From assembly GCF_900323885.1 (NCBI RefSeq), contig NZ_OOHJ01000015.1, positions 496,001 to 560,000 on the forward strand: a stretch of DNA of 64,000 nucleotides. The letters run 5' to 3'. This stretch comes from [Actinomadura] parvosata subsp. kistnae. GTDB taxonomy: Bacteria > Actinomycetota > Actinomycetes > Streptosporangiales > Streptosporangiaceae. Below, piece after piece: positions 1-7,823 of this stretch; the stretch's first letter is position 1; the number at the start of each line of letters is the position of its first letter. The notes beneath the pieces are model-generated. The model worked only from the letters and a program-made list of their open reading frames with translations, was not told the DNA's origin and made no database searches. The position numbers were made by a program, and so were the translations under genes.

Positions 1-477
1 GACTCCGTGGAAGCCGTCGCAGCCCGCGATGACGTCGCAGTCGAGCCGCTCGCCGCCGAACGTGATGTACGGCTGCGACTCCAGCGAGTGCAGGGCCACG
101 TCCTCGACCTCGAACCGCACGTCGCCGCCGGCGGCGAGCCGGGCCGCGATCAGGTCCTTGACCACTTCCTGCTGCCCGTACACGGTGATGGAGCGGCCGG
201 GCACGAGCTTCTCGAACGGGATGCGGTGGCCCGCGCCGCCGTACCTGAGCTCGATGCCGTGGTGCGGCAGCCCCTCGCGCAGCATCCGCTCGCCGACGCC
301 GGCTTCCACCAGCGTGTCCACCGTGCCCTGCTCCAGGACACCGGCGCGGACGCGGCGCTCGACGTACTCACGGCTGCGTTTCTCCAGCACCACGGAGGAG
401 ATGCCGCGCAGGTGGAGCAGGTGTGACAAGAGCAGTCCAGCGGGGCCTGCCCCGATGATCCCGACCTGAGTTCGCAT
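1..477 (-). CDS. pobA: 4-hydroxybenzoate 3-monooxygenase, N-terminal part (runs off the window)
   Basis: This is the N-terminal 159 residues of a class A flavoprotein aromatic hydroxylase. The protein opens with the FAD-binding Rossmann motif GIIGAGPAGLLL. The stretches RVRAGVLEQGTVD and PHHGIELRYGG are typical of PobA, which converts 4-hydroxybenzoate to protocatechuate with NADPH and O2. The C-terminal half lies outside the window. ATG at 477 is chosen because it sits directly before the Rossmann strand. The gene is divergent from an IclR-family regulator 80 bp away, the usual pobA/pobR layout, with a palindrome between them. A related aryl hydroxylase of the same family is possible, but the N-terminal match is good. 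Confidence 0.85.
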   Translation of the reverse strand, partial: MRTQVGIIGAGPAGLLLSHLLHLRGISSVVLEKRSREYVERRVRAGVLEQGTVDTLVEAGVGERMLREGLPHHGIELRYGGAGHRIPFEKLVPGRSITVYGQQEVVKDLIAARLAAGGDVRFEVEDVALHSLESQPYITFGGERLDCDVIAGCDGFHGV

Positions 478-519
478 GAGGGAAGCATCCAGCCTCGAGC
501 GGGATTTGGCCGAGCCCCC

Positions 520-538
520 TCTTCCGCTGAGTGGAAGA
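520..538. promoter_or_regulatory. Candidate IclR operator between pobA and its regulator
   Basis: The 19-bp site TCTTCCGCTGAGTGGAAGA is a palindrome with nine-base arms around a central G and one mismatched pair. It lies 18 bp before the IclR start and 42 bp before pobA. Sites of the form TTCCGCT-N-AGCGGAA are common for actinobacterial IclR-type aromatic regulators. Binding by the adjacent regulator is inferred from position and symmetry. Confidence 0.55.
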
Positions 539-556
539 ACGGTGCAGGATTGCGGC

Positions 557-1327
557 ATGTCTGGCGGAGCCCGCGAGCCGGGGCGGTCGGTGACGTCCAA
601 GGTCCTGGCCATTTTGGGGGCGTTCGACGCGGCGCGCCCGCAGCTCACGCTGACCGAGCTGGCCGCGCGCAGCGGCGTGCCGCTGAGCACGGCGCACCGG
701 CTGGTCGGCGAGCTGGAGGAGTGGCAGGCGCTCAGCCGCTCCCCCGACGGGCGGCTGCGGGTCGGGCCGCGGCTGTGGGAGCTGGGCCAGCTCGCCCCGA
801 ACCGGCTGCAGGAGCTGGCGCATCCGTGGCTTCAGGAGCTGTTCGGGTCAACCGGGGAGAACGTGCATCTCGCGGTCAGGGACGGCCTTGAGGTGCTGTA
901 CGTGGACAAGGTGTACGGGCGGCGGGCCGTGCCCATCGTGTCCAGGATCGGCGGCCGGCTGCCGATGCACCCGACGGGCGTCGGCAAGGCGTTGCTGGCG
1001 TACGAGCCGGACTGGTTCGTCACCTCCTACCTGGCGCGCAAGCTCGAACGGCCCACCTCGCACACGATCACCGAGCCGGGGCGGCTGGCCAGGGAGCTGG
1101 CGGCGGTGCGGGCGCAGGGATACGCGCTGACGTACGAGGAGATGACGCTCGGCTCGTGCTCGGCGGCGGCGCCGGTGCTGGTGGACGGGCGGGCGGTGGC
1201 GGCGCTCGGCATCGTGCTGTCGTCGCGGCGGGCGCGCGAGCTGCCCCGCCTGGTGGAGCCGCTGCGCGCCGCCGCCGCCGGCATCGCCACCGCGTACGCG
1301 AGCCAGCGCGCCAGTCCCCCAGCTTGA
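557..1327 (+). CDS. IclR-family transcriptional regulator (PobR-like)
   Basis: A 256-residue protein of normal IclR length. Residues 10-70 form the winged helix (SKVLAILGAFDAARPQLTLT, then a recognition helix near GVPLSTAHRLVGELE). The rest is the effector-binding domain, with GRRAVPIVSRIGGRLPMHPT and TGVGKALLAYEP, both typical of the family. ATG 557 is preferred over an in-frame ATG at 476 because the longer form would run through the operator and overlap pobA. Divergent transcription from pobA suggests it controls 4-hydroxybenzoate use, probably with an aromatic acid as ligand. Its last codons lie in a short repeat shared with the following gene's end. Confidence 0.85.
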   Translation: MSGGAREPGRSVTSKVLAILGAFDAARPQLTLTELAARSGVPLSTAHRLVGELEEWQALSRSPDGRLRVGPRLWELGQLAPNRLQELAHPWLQELFGSTGENVHLAVRDGLEVLYVDKVYGRRAVPIVSRIGGRLPMHPTGVGKALLAYEPDWFVTSYLARKLERPTSHTITEPGRLARELAAVRAQGYALTYEEMTLGSCSAAAPVLVDGRAVAALGIVLSSRRARELPRLVEPLRAAAAGIATAYASQRASPPA

Positions 1328-1362
1328 GCCAGCCAGCCAGTCCCCCAGCTTGAGCTGGCGAG

Positions 1363-3129
1363 CTAGTCCCCCAGCTTCTGGATGCGGTCCTTGAAGAGGG
1401 TGGTCGCGATGGCCGCCTTGTGCGGCTGCCCCTTGAGGAACGCCTGGGCGAAGCTCTTGGCCTGGTCGTAGGAGACCTTGCCGGGCATGGGCGGCTCGTT
1501 CGGGTTGACGTCCACGTCCACGAGCGCCGGCCCGTCGTGGGACAGGGCCTGACCGATCGCGTGGGCCACGTCCTCCGACTTGGTGACCTTGGCGCCGAAG
1601 CCGCCGCACGAGCGCGCCCAGGCCGAGAAGTCGGCCTCGGGCTGCGCGTAGCGCACGCCGTGCTCGGGGTAGCCGAGGACCATCTGCTCCCACAGGATCT
1701 GCCCGAGCGAGTTGTTGTTGTTGATGATCACCTTGACCGGCAGCCGGTGCTGCACCGCCGTCAGGAACTCGGCCATCAGCATCGAGAAGCCGCCGTCGCC
1801 GACGTAGGCGATGACCTGGCGGCCGGGGTAGGCGTGCTGCATGGCGATCGCGTACGGCAGGCCGGGCGCCATCGTGGCCAGCGTGCCGGACAGGTAGAAC
1901 TCGCGCCCGCCGCGGATCGTCCAGTGGCGGGCCGCCCAGGTGGCGATGGTGCCGCTGTCGCAGGTCATGATGGCGTCGTCGGTGGCGAGCTCGTCGATGA
2001 TGGACATGACGTACTGCGGGGCGATGGGGTCGCGGTCGGGGTTCTCCAGGGCCTCCATGTCGGAGCGCCACTTGGCCATCATCTTCTGATATTTCGCCAG
2101 ATGGCCGTTGTTCTCGCGCGGGTGCAGCAGCGGCAGCAGCGCCCGCAGCCCCTCCTTGGCGTCGCACACCACCGGCACGTCCGTCGCGATCCGCGCGCCC
2201 GCCCTGGTCGGGTCCGCCTCGAACTGCACCACCCGGGTGTCACGCACCTCGGGCAGGAACTTGGAGTAGGGGAAGTTCGTGCCCACCATGAACAGCACGT
2301 CCGCCTCGTCCATCAGCTCCTCGCTCGGGCGGGTGCCGAGCAGGCCGAGACCGCCCGTCGTGTACGGCGAGTCGTCGGGGATGACCGCCTTGCCCGGCAG
2401 CGTCTTGACGACGGGCGCCCCGAGCGCCTGCGCGACGGCCAGCACCTCCTCCCTGGCGTGCAGCGCGCCCTGCCCGACGAGCATGGCGGGCCGCTCGGCC
2501 CGGTTGAGCAGCTCGGCCGCCCACTCCACGTCCTCCTGCCGGGGCGCGCCGGACGGCTGCAGGTATACGGGCGCCGTCTGCGGCGCGCGCACCGGCGCCA
2601 CGCTCTTGTACGGGTCCGCCCCCGCCTCGGCCACCTGGATGTCGTTGGGCAACGTGAGGTGGGAGACGCCGCGCCGCGCGTACGACGTCCGGATGGCCAG
2701 GTCCACCAGCGAGGGGAGCTGGGCCGGGTTGGTGACCATCATGTTGTACTCGGCCACGTCGGCGAAGAGCTTGTCCAGGTGCACCTCCTGCTGGTAGCCG
2801 GTGCCCAGCACGGACGTCTCCTGCATGCCCGTGATGGCCAGCACGGGCACGTGGTCGAGCTTGGCGTCGTAGAGGCCGTTCAGCAGGTGGATGCCGCCGG
2901 GCCCGGACGTGGCCAGGCAGACGCCGATGCGGCCGGTGGCCTTGGCGTAGCCGGTGGCCATGAAGGCGGCGGCCTCCTCGTGGTGGACGAGGACGAAGCG
3001 CACCCGGTCGCGGTGGCGCCGCAGCCCCTCCATGATGCCGTTGATGCCGTCGCCCGGCAGGCCGAAGACGGTGTCGACGCCCCATGCCGCGAGCCGTTCG
3101 ATCAGGGATTCGGATGCGATTCGAGCCAT
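1363..3129 (-). CDS. Thiamine-diphosphate enzyme, pyruvate oxidase / acetolactate synthase-like
   Basis: A 588-residue protein with the three-domain layout of the TPP-dependent oxidase/decarboxylase family. The N-terminal PYR domain has the activating Glu in HHEEAAAFMA (about residue 51). A central domain follows, then a C-terminal PP domain with the TPP/Mg signature starting GDGGFSMLMAEF and ending in a run of Asn. The pattern fits pyruvate oxidase/dehydrogenase (PoxB-like) proteins used at low growth rate to make acetate or acetyl phosphate. A biosynthetic acetolactate synthase is less likely, as no small regulatory subunit gene is adjacent. The gene is convergent with the IclR gene. Substrate cannot be settled from sequence alone. 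Confidence 0.8.
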   Translation of the reverse strand: MARIASESLIERLAAWGVDTVFGLPGDGINGIMEGLRRHRDRVRFVLVHHEEAAAFMATGYAKATGRIGVCLATSGPGGIHLLNGLYDAKLDHVPVLAITGMQETSVLGTGYQQEVHLDKLFADVAEYNMMVTNPAQLPSLVDLAIRTSYARRGVSHLTLPNDIQVAEAGADPYKSVAPVRAPQTAPVYLQPSGAPRQEDVEWAAELLNRAERPAMLVGQGALHAREEVLAVAQALGAPVVKTLPGKAVIPDDSPYTTGGLGLLGTRPSEELMDEADVLFMVGTNFPYSKFLPEVRDTRVVQFEADPTRAGARIATDVPVVCDAKEGLRALLPLLHPRENNGHLAKYQKMMAKWRSDMEALENPDRDPIAPQYVMSIIDELATDDAIMTCDSGTIATWAARHWTIRGGREFYLSGTLATMAPGLPYAIAMQHAYPGRQVIAYVGDGGFSMLMAEFLTAVQHRLPVKVIINNNNSLGQILWEQMVLGYPEHGVRYAQPEADFSAWARSCGGFGAKVTKSEDVAHAIGQALSHDGPALVDVDVNPNEPPMPGKVSYDQAKSFAQAFLKGQPHKAAIATTLFKDRIQKLGD

Positions 3130-3217
3130 GTGTGCGGCCCTACCCCGCTCGCCCGCCCGCAGACGCGGAAGCGGGATTCATTGACATTTCTCGAAATTGG
3201 CGGGTAGGGGACCCGGC

Positions 3218-4111
3218 ATGCGCATTCTGGTCACGGGAGCCACCGGCACGCTGGGCGGCGCACTGGTGCCCGCGCTGCTCAAGGCGGGTCACGAGGTGCG
3301 GGCGCTGAGCCGTACCAAGAGGGACGGGCGCGGCAACGTCGAGTGGGTGTGGGGCGACCTGATCTCGGGGAACGGCGTCAGGGACGCCGTGGACGGCGTG
3401 GACGCCATCGCCCACCTGGCCACCAGCGGGCGCAGGGGGCGCGGCGCGGTGGACATCCCCGGCACCAGGACGCTGATGATCCTCGCGCACGCGGCCGGGG
3501 TGCCGCACGTGCTGTTCACCTCGATGGTCGGCGCCGACCGCGCGCCCTACGGGCACCTGCGGCACAAGCTGGAGGCCGAGCGGATCGTCGAGGAGAGCGG
3601 GCTCGCCTGGACGATCCTGCGCGCCACCCCGTTCCACCAGTGGCTGCACGAGCGGCTGCGCGCGCACGCGTCGCTGCCCGCGCTGCCCGTGGACCGCGCG
3701 CTGCCCTGGCAGCCGGTGCACACGGGCGAGGTCGCCACGCGCGCCGCCGCCCTGCTCAGCGCGGGGCCGACGCACCGGCACCTCGAGTACGGCGGCCCGC
3801 AGGTCCTCGGCACCGAGGAGCTGGTCAGGACGTGGCTGCGCGCCACGGGGCTGCGCCGCCCCTGCCTGCCCGTCCGCTATCCGGGCCGCCTGTACGCCGC
3901 CCAGCGCGCCGGCCACCTCACCACCGACGCGGCGCCCAAGGGCGAGATCACCTGGCACGACTACCTGATGCCGCCCGCCCCGGTCCTGTCGGACGACTTC
4001 GCCTCCGAGCACACCGCCTCTCCCACGAGCCCGGCCACCCAGCCGGAGCAGGACCCTGACCTGCGCGTATACGGGGGCGACGAGGGGTACGAACGCCCGA
4101 CACGAAGCTAG
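3218..4111 (+). CDS. NmrA-like / atypical SDR NAD(P)-binding protein
   Basis: A 297-residue atypical short-chain dehydrogenase. The protein begins MRILVTGATGTLGGALVPAL, carrying the TGxxGxxG dinucleotide-binding loop right at the N terminus. It continues with an NmrA-type core (VDAIAHLATSG, HVLFTSMVGADRAPYGHLRHKLEAERIVE cut here into two parts by the active-site region). The classical Tyr-x3-Lys is weak, as in NmrA-like sensors and quinone/ether reductases. ATG 3218 is used rather than TTG 3197, because it places the Rossmann strand at residue 2. It is divergent from the TPP enzyme. The C-terminal 30 residues are low-complexity and acidic. The substrate is unknown. Confidence 0.75.
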   Translation: MRILVTGATGTLGGALVPALLKAGHEVRALSRTKRDGRGNVEWVWGDLISGNGVRDAVDGVDAIAHLATSGRRGRGAVDIPGTRTLMILAHAAGVPHVLFTSMVGADRAPYGHLRHKLEAERIVEESGLAWTILRATPFHQWLHERLRAHASLPALPVDRALPWQPVHTGEVATRAAALLSAGPTHRHLEYGGPQVLGTEELVRTWLRATGLRRPCLPVRYPGRLYAAQRAGHLTTDAAPKGEITWHDYLMPPAPVLSDDFASEHTASPTSPATQPEQDPDLRVYGGDEGYERPTRS

Positions 4112-4170
4112 CCGGACGTCCAGTTTTATTACACTTCGCCGCCTTGTTGCTTTCTGTCTGTTATTAGAAG

Positions 4171-5598
4171 ATGTGTCCGGTGATGAGAGGCATCCCGCTG
4201 ACCGAGGACTTCGCCAACGGCGGGGTCTCCTTCTGGTACCGGCAGATCGGCCTGCCCACCCGGCGGCCCGGGCTGCCCGGGCCGCGCACGTACGACGTCG
4301 CCATCGTCGGCGGCGGCTACACCGGCCTGTGGACCGCGTACTACCTGAAGCAGGCCGAGCCCGGCCTGCGGATCGCGATCCTGGAGAAGGAGTTCGCCGG
4401 GTTCGGCGCGTCCGGGCGCAACGGCGGCTGGCTGTCGGCCGAGTTCGCCGGCTCCCGCAAGCGGCACGCCAAGGCCCGCGGACGGCAGGCCATGATCGAC
4501 CTGCAACACGCCATGTTCCGCTCCGTGGACGAGGTCATCGAGGTCACCCGCGCCGAAGGCATCGACGCCGACGTCCACAAGGGCGGGCTCATCCACGTCG
4601 CCACCAACCCCGCCCAGCGCCGCCGCCTGCGCGCCGGCGTCGCCGACCTGCGCGCCTGGGGGTACGGCGAGGACGACGTACGGCTGCTCGGCCGCGACGA
4701 GCAGCACGAACGCGTCCAGGTCGCCGGAGCCCTCGAAGCGTCGTACTCGCCCCACTGCGCCCGCATCCAGCCCGCCAAACTCGCCGTCGGGCTCGCCGCC
4801 GCCGTCGAACGCCTCGGCGTCGACATCTACGAGGACACCACCGTCACCGAGATCCGGCCCCGCCACCAGGGCCTCGCCGCCGCCGTCACCACCCGCGGCA
4901 TCGTCTCCGCCGAGTACGTCATCCGCGCCACCGAAGGCTTCACCGCCAGCCTCGCCGGCCAGCACCGCCAATGGCTGCCCATGAACAGCTCCATGATCAT
5001 CACCGAGCCGCTGCCCGCCGACGTGTGGAAACACATCGGCTGGCAGGGCAACGAACTCCTGGAGGACGAGGCCCACGCCTACGTCTACGCCCAGCGCACC
5101 GCCGACGACCGCATCGCCATCGGCGGGCGCGGCGTCCCCTACCGCTTCGGCTCCCGCACCGACCGCCACGGCGCCACCCAGGCCCAAACCGTCGCCCTCC
5201 TGTGGCGCATGCTCGTCAAGCTCTTCCCCGCCGCCGCCGACGTCCGCGTCCAGCACGCCTGGTGCGGGGTGCTCGGCGTGCCCCGCGACTGGTGCTCCAC
5301 CGTCCACCTCGACCACGCCAGCGGCCTCGGCTGGGCCGGCGGCTACGTCGGCAGCGGCGTCACCACCACCAACCTGGCCGGCCGCACCCTGCGCGACCTG
5401 CTCCTCCGCCACGACACCCCGCTGACGGGGCTGCCGTGGGTGGGGCGCCAGGTGCGGCAATGGGAGCCGGAGCCGCTGCGATGGGTGGGGGTACAGCTCA
5501 TCTACGCGCTGTTCCGCGCCGCGGACCGCAACGAGAACGAACGCGTGGCCACGACGTCGGCGTACGCACACCTCGCGAACCTCATCTCAGGCCGCTGA
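4171..5598 (+). CDS. FAD-dependent oxidoreductase (DAO / GlpO-type amine oxidase fold)
   Basis: A 475-residue flavoprotein of the D-amino-acid-oxidase-like family. The FAD-binding motif VAIVGGGYTGLWTAYYL sits at about residues 43-59. It is followed by EKEFAGFGASGRNGGW, characteristic of gamma-glutamylputrescine oxidase-like enzymes, where the GASGRNGG loop contacts the flavin. The C-terminal part holds the second flavin-contact region GYVGSGVTTTNLAGRTL. The family oxidises amines or amino acids with release of H2O2. ATG 4171 follows an A-rich leader; a second ATG at 4183 is possible. No gamma-glutamyl pathway genes are nearby, so the substrate is open. Confidence 0.78.
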   Translation: MCPVMRGIPLTEDFANGGVSFWYRQIGLPTRRPGLPGPRTYDVAIVGGGYTGLWTAYYLKQAEPGLRIAILEKEFAGFGASGRNGGWLSAEFAGSRKRHAKARGRQAMIDLQHAMFRSVDEVIEVTRAEGIDADVHKGGLIHVATNPAQRRRLRAGVADLRAWGYGEDDVRLLGRDEQHERVQVAGALEASYSPHCARIQPAKLAVGLAAAVERLGVDIYEDTTVTEIRPRHQGLAAAVTTRGIVSAEYVIRATEGFTASLAGQHRQWLPMNSSMIITEPLPADVWKHIGWQGNELLEDEAHAYVYAQRTADDRIAIGGRGVPYRFGSRTDRHGATQAQTVALLWRMLVKLFPAAADVRVQHAWCGVLGVPRDWCSTVHLDHASGLGWAGGYVGSGVTTTNLAGRTLRDLLLRHDTPLTGLPWVGRQVRQWEPEPLRWVGVQLIYALFRAADRNENERVATTSAYAHLANLISGR

Positions 5599-5616
5599 CC
5601 TGAGCACACCTTGACC

Positions 5617-6819
5617 TCAGGACGCTGAGCCGGGGTCGCGGCCCCAGGGGTCGTAGTCGACCTCCAAGGGCTCCTGCGGCGGGCGCTCGTCCTCCGGGAC
5701 GTGTTGCAGGTTGACGCGGATGCGGTACCACACGCTGCTGCGCCCCCGCATGCCGTCGACCAGCACGTCGGCGGGCTCCAGCCGGGCCGCGGCCTCCGGG
5801 TGGCGGGCCTTCCACCGGTCGAGGCCCGCCATCGCCTCGTCCTTGTGCTCGGCCCTGGCGATCTCGATCACCGGCATCGTCTGCTGCCGGCGCCCGCTGC
5901 CCTTCGGGGGCTTGGGGGCCGGGCCGAGCTCCTCGGCCAGCTCCAGGAGGCCGTCGAGGGAGCCCGGGTGCAGGTCCATGTCCTCCCACGGGTCGCCGCG
6001 CTCGGCCAGCCGCGCGGGCACCGTGTCGATGGTGAACGCCTCGGGGCGGCAGCCCGGCACCTCGTCCCAGGTGAGCGGGGTGGAGACGCGGGCGTCGGGG
6101 ACCGCGCGCACCGAGTAGGCGGAGGCCACCGTGCGGTCGTAGGCGTTCTGGTTGAAGTCGACGAACACGCCGTGCCGCTCCTCCTTCCACCACCTGCTGG
6201 TCGCGAGGTCGGGGGCGCGGCGCTCCACCTCGCGCGCCACCGTCTCGGCCGCCTTGCGCACCTTCGCGAACGGCCAGCGCCGCTCGATGCGGGCATAGAC
6301 GTGGAAGCCGCGCGAGCCGGACGTCTTCGGCCAGGCGACCAGCCCGTGATCGGCCAGCACCTCCCTGGCCACCTGTGCCGTGCGCAGCACGTCGGCCCAC
6401 GGCACGCCGGGCACCGGGTCGAGGTCGATGCGCAGCTCGTCGGGCCTCGAAAGGTCGTCGGAGCGTACCGGGTGCGGGTTGAGGTCGACACAGCCGAGGT
6501 TGACCACCCACACCAACTGCGCCAAATCTGTGCAGACCACCTCTTCCGCGCTGAGCCCGGACCGGTACTTCAGCTCGGCCACCTCGATCCAGTCGGGCCG
6601 CTTGGCGGGGGCCCGCTTCTGGAAGAAGGCCTCCTGCTCGATGCCGTGCACGAACCGCTTGAGCACCATCGGCCGCCCGTGCACGCCGCGCAGCGCCGCC
6701 TCGCCCACGGCCTGGTAGAACCGGACCAGGTCGAGCTTGGTGTGCCCGGACTCCGGGAAGACGACCTTGTCGGGGCTGGTGATCCGGACCTCGCGCCCGG
6801 CGACCTCGATGTCAGGCAT
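5617..6819 (-). CDS. Stand-alone LigD-type polymerase (primase-polymerase) domain protein
   Basis: A 400-residue protein homologous to the polymerase domain of bacterial NHEJ ligase D, an archaeo-eukaryotic-primase fold that adds (ribo)nucleotides at break ends. The metal-binding pair is visible in LRIDLDP (D132, D134), and the nucleotide-binding segment is TSGSRGFHVYARI. No ligase or nuclease domain is fused. The last 70 residues (after GRRQQTMPVIEIARAE) are an extra C-terminal extension. ATG 6819 gives a start like family members (MPDIEVAGREV). No Ku or ligase gene lies in this window, so it may act with partners elsewhere or in another repair route. Confidence 0.85.
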   Translation of the reverse strand: MPDIEVAGREVRITSPDKVVFPESGHTKLDLVRFYQAVGEAALRGVHGRPMVLKRFVHGIEQEAFFQKRAPAKRPDWIEVAELKYRSGLSAEEVVCTDLAQLVWVVNLGCVDLNPHPVRSDDLSRPDELRIDLDPVPGVPWADVLRTAQVAREVLADHGLVAWPKTSGSRGFHVYARIERRWPFAKVRKAAETVAREVERRAPDLATSRWWKEERHGVFVDFNQNAYDRTVASAYSVRAVPDARVSTPLTWDEVPGCRPEAFTIDTVPARLAERGDPWEDMDLHPGSLDGLLELAEELGPAPKPPKGSGRRQQTMPVIEIARAEHKDEAMAGLDRWKARHPEAAARLEPADVLVDGMRGRSSVWYRIRVNLQHVPEDERPPQEPLEVDYDPWGRDPGSAS

Positions 6820-6910
6820 GAAGGTCACACTACGCGGGCCGACCGACAACCCCCGGGACCCGCCGACGAGTGATCCGGGAAGGAGGCGTGGCGCCTGGTC
6901 GTCGGCCGGT

Positions 6911-7666
6911 TCAGGAGCAGTGGTCGGTGAAGGAGCCGTGGCGGCCCGCGCCCGCCGCGAAGCGGGCCGCGCCGTCCGACGCGTCGGGCAGTGACACGAG
7001 GCCGTGCCGCAGCTCGTTCCGCATCGCCTCCCCCTCCTCCAGCCCGTCCTGCTCCAGCACCGACATCCGGTCGCCGCGCAGGCACGCCTGCGGGAACCCC
7101 GCCAGCTCCCTGGCCAGCGACTCCGCGTGCCGCCTGGCGGTGCCGCTGGGGACGATCCGGTTGGCCAGCCCCCACTGGTACGCCTCCGGCGCCTCGACGG
7201 GCCGTCCCGTGAGGATCATGTCCATGGCCCGGGAGGCGCCGATGAGCCGCGGCAGCCGTACGGTGCCGCCGTCGATGAGCGGCACCCCCCACCGCCGGCA
7301 GAACACCCCGAACACCGCGTCCTGCTCGGCCACCCGCAGGTCGCACCAGAGCGCCAGCTCCAGCCCGCCGGCCACGGCGTGCCCGGACACGGCGGCGATG
7401 ACCGGCTTGGTCAGCCGCAGCCGGGTGGGCCCCATCGGCCCGTCGCCCTCCTCGCCGACGTGGTTGTCGAGCGTCTTGAGATCGGCGCCGGCGCAGAACG
7501 TGCCGCCTTCGCCCCACAGCACGGCCACGGCGGCGTCGGAGCCGTCGAAGTCGCGGAACGCCTCCGTCAGCGCGTCGGCGGTCTTGCGATCGACGGCGTT
7601 GCGCGCCTCGGGCCTGCTGATCACCACGGTGGCGACCGGGCCCTGGCGCTCCACGCGTACGGTCAT
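6911..7666 (-). CDS. Enoyl-CoA hydratase/isomerase family (crotonase)
   Basis: A 251-residue crotonase-fold protein. The oxyanion-hole loops are visible as FCAGADLKTL and AVSGHAVAGGLELALWCDL, and the region GVPLIDGGTVRLPRLIG occupies the catalytic loop. Crotonases hydrate or isomerise acyl-CoA double bonds, and this subgroup is common in actinobacteria without a fixed substrate. The start at 7666 is supported by GAGGAGGG seven bases upstream, favouring it over the in-frame ATG at 7687. It is isolated from other beta-oxidation genes, though an acyl-CoA dehydrogenase lies 2.4 kb away. Confidence 0.85.
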   Translation of the reverse strand: MTVRVERQGPVATVVISRPEARNAVDRKTADALTEAFRDFDGSDAAVAVLWGEGGTFCAGADLKTLDNHVGEEGDGPMGPTRLRLTKPVIAAVSGHAVAGGLELALWCDLRVAEQDAVFGVFCRRWGVPLIDGGTVRLPRLIGASRAMDMILTGRPVEAPEAYQWGLANRIVPSGTARRHAESLARELAGFPQACLRGDRMSVLEQDGLEEGEAMRNELRHGLVSLPDASDGAARFAAGAGRHGSFTDHCS

Positions 7667-7823
7667 GCGACCCTCCTCGGGGAACATGCTGGGTGTCCTC
7701 GGGGACGTGCAGAGCGTACGTCGATGCGGGGACGCGGGCCAGGCGCGCGCCCGGGGTTCTGTCGGACGGCGCTGCTATAGATGGGCGTGATCATCCGGCA
7801 CGACGACGGGACGAGGACGGCCG

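Noticed and set aside
1420..3207. Long open frame antisense to the TPP enzyme, and similar mirrors over most genes
   Set aside because: They are the usual GC-rich shadow frames; the opposite strand carries recognisable domains and normal codon positions.
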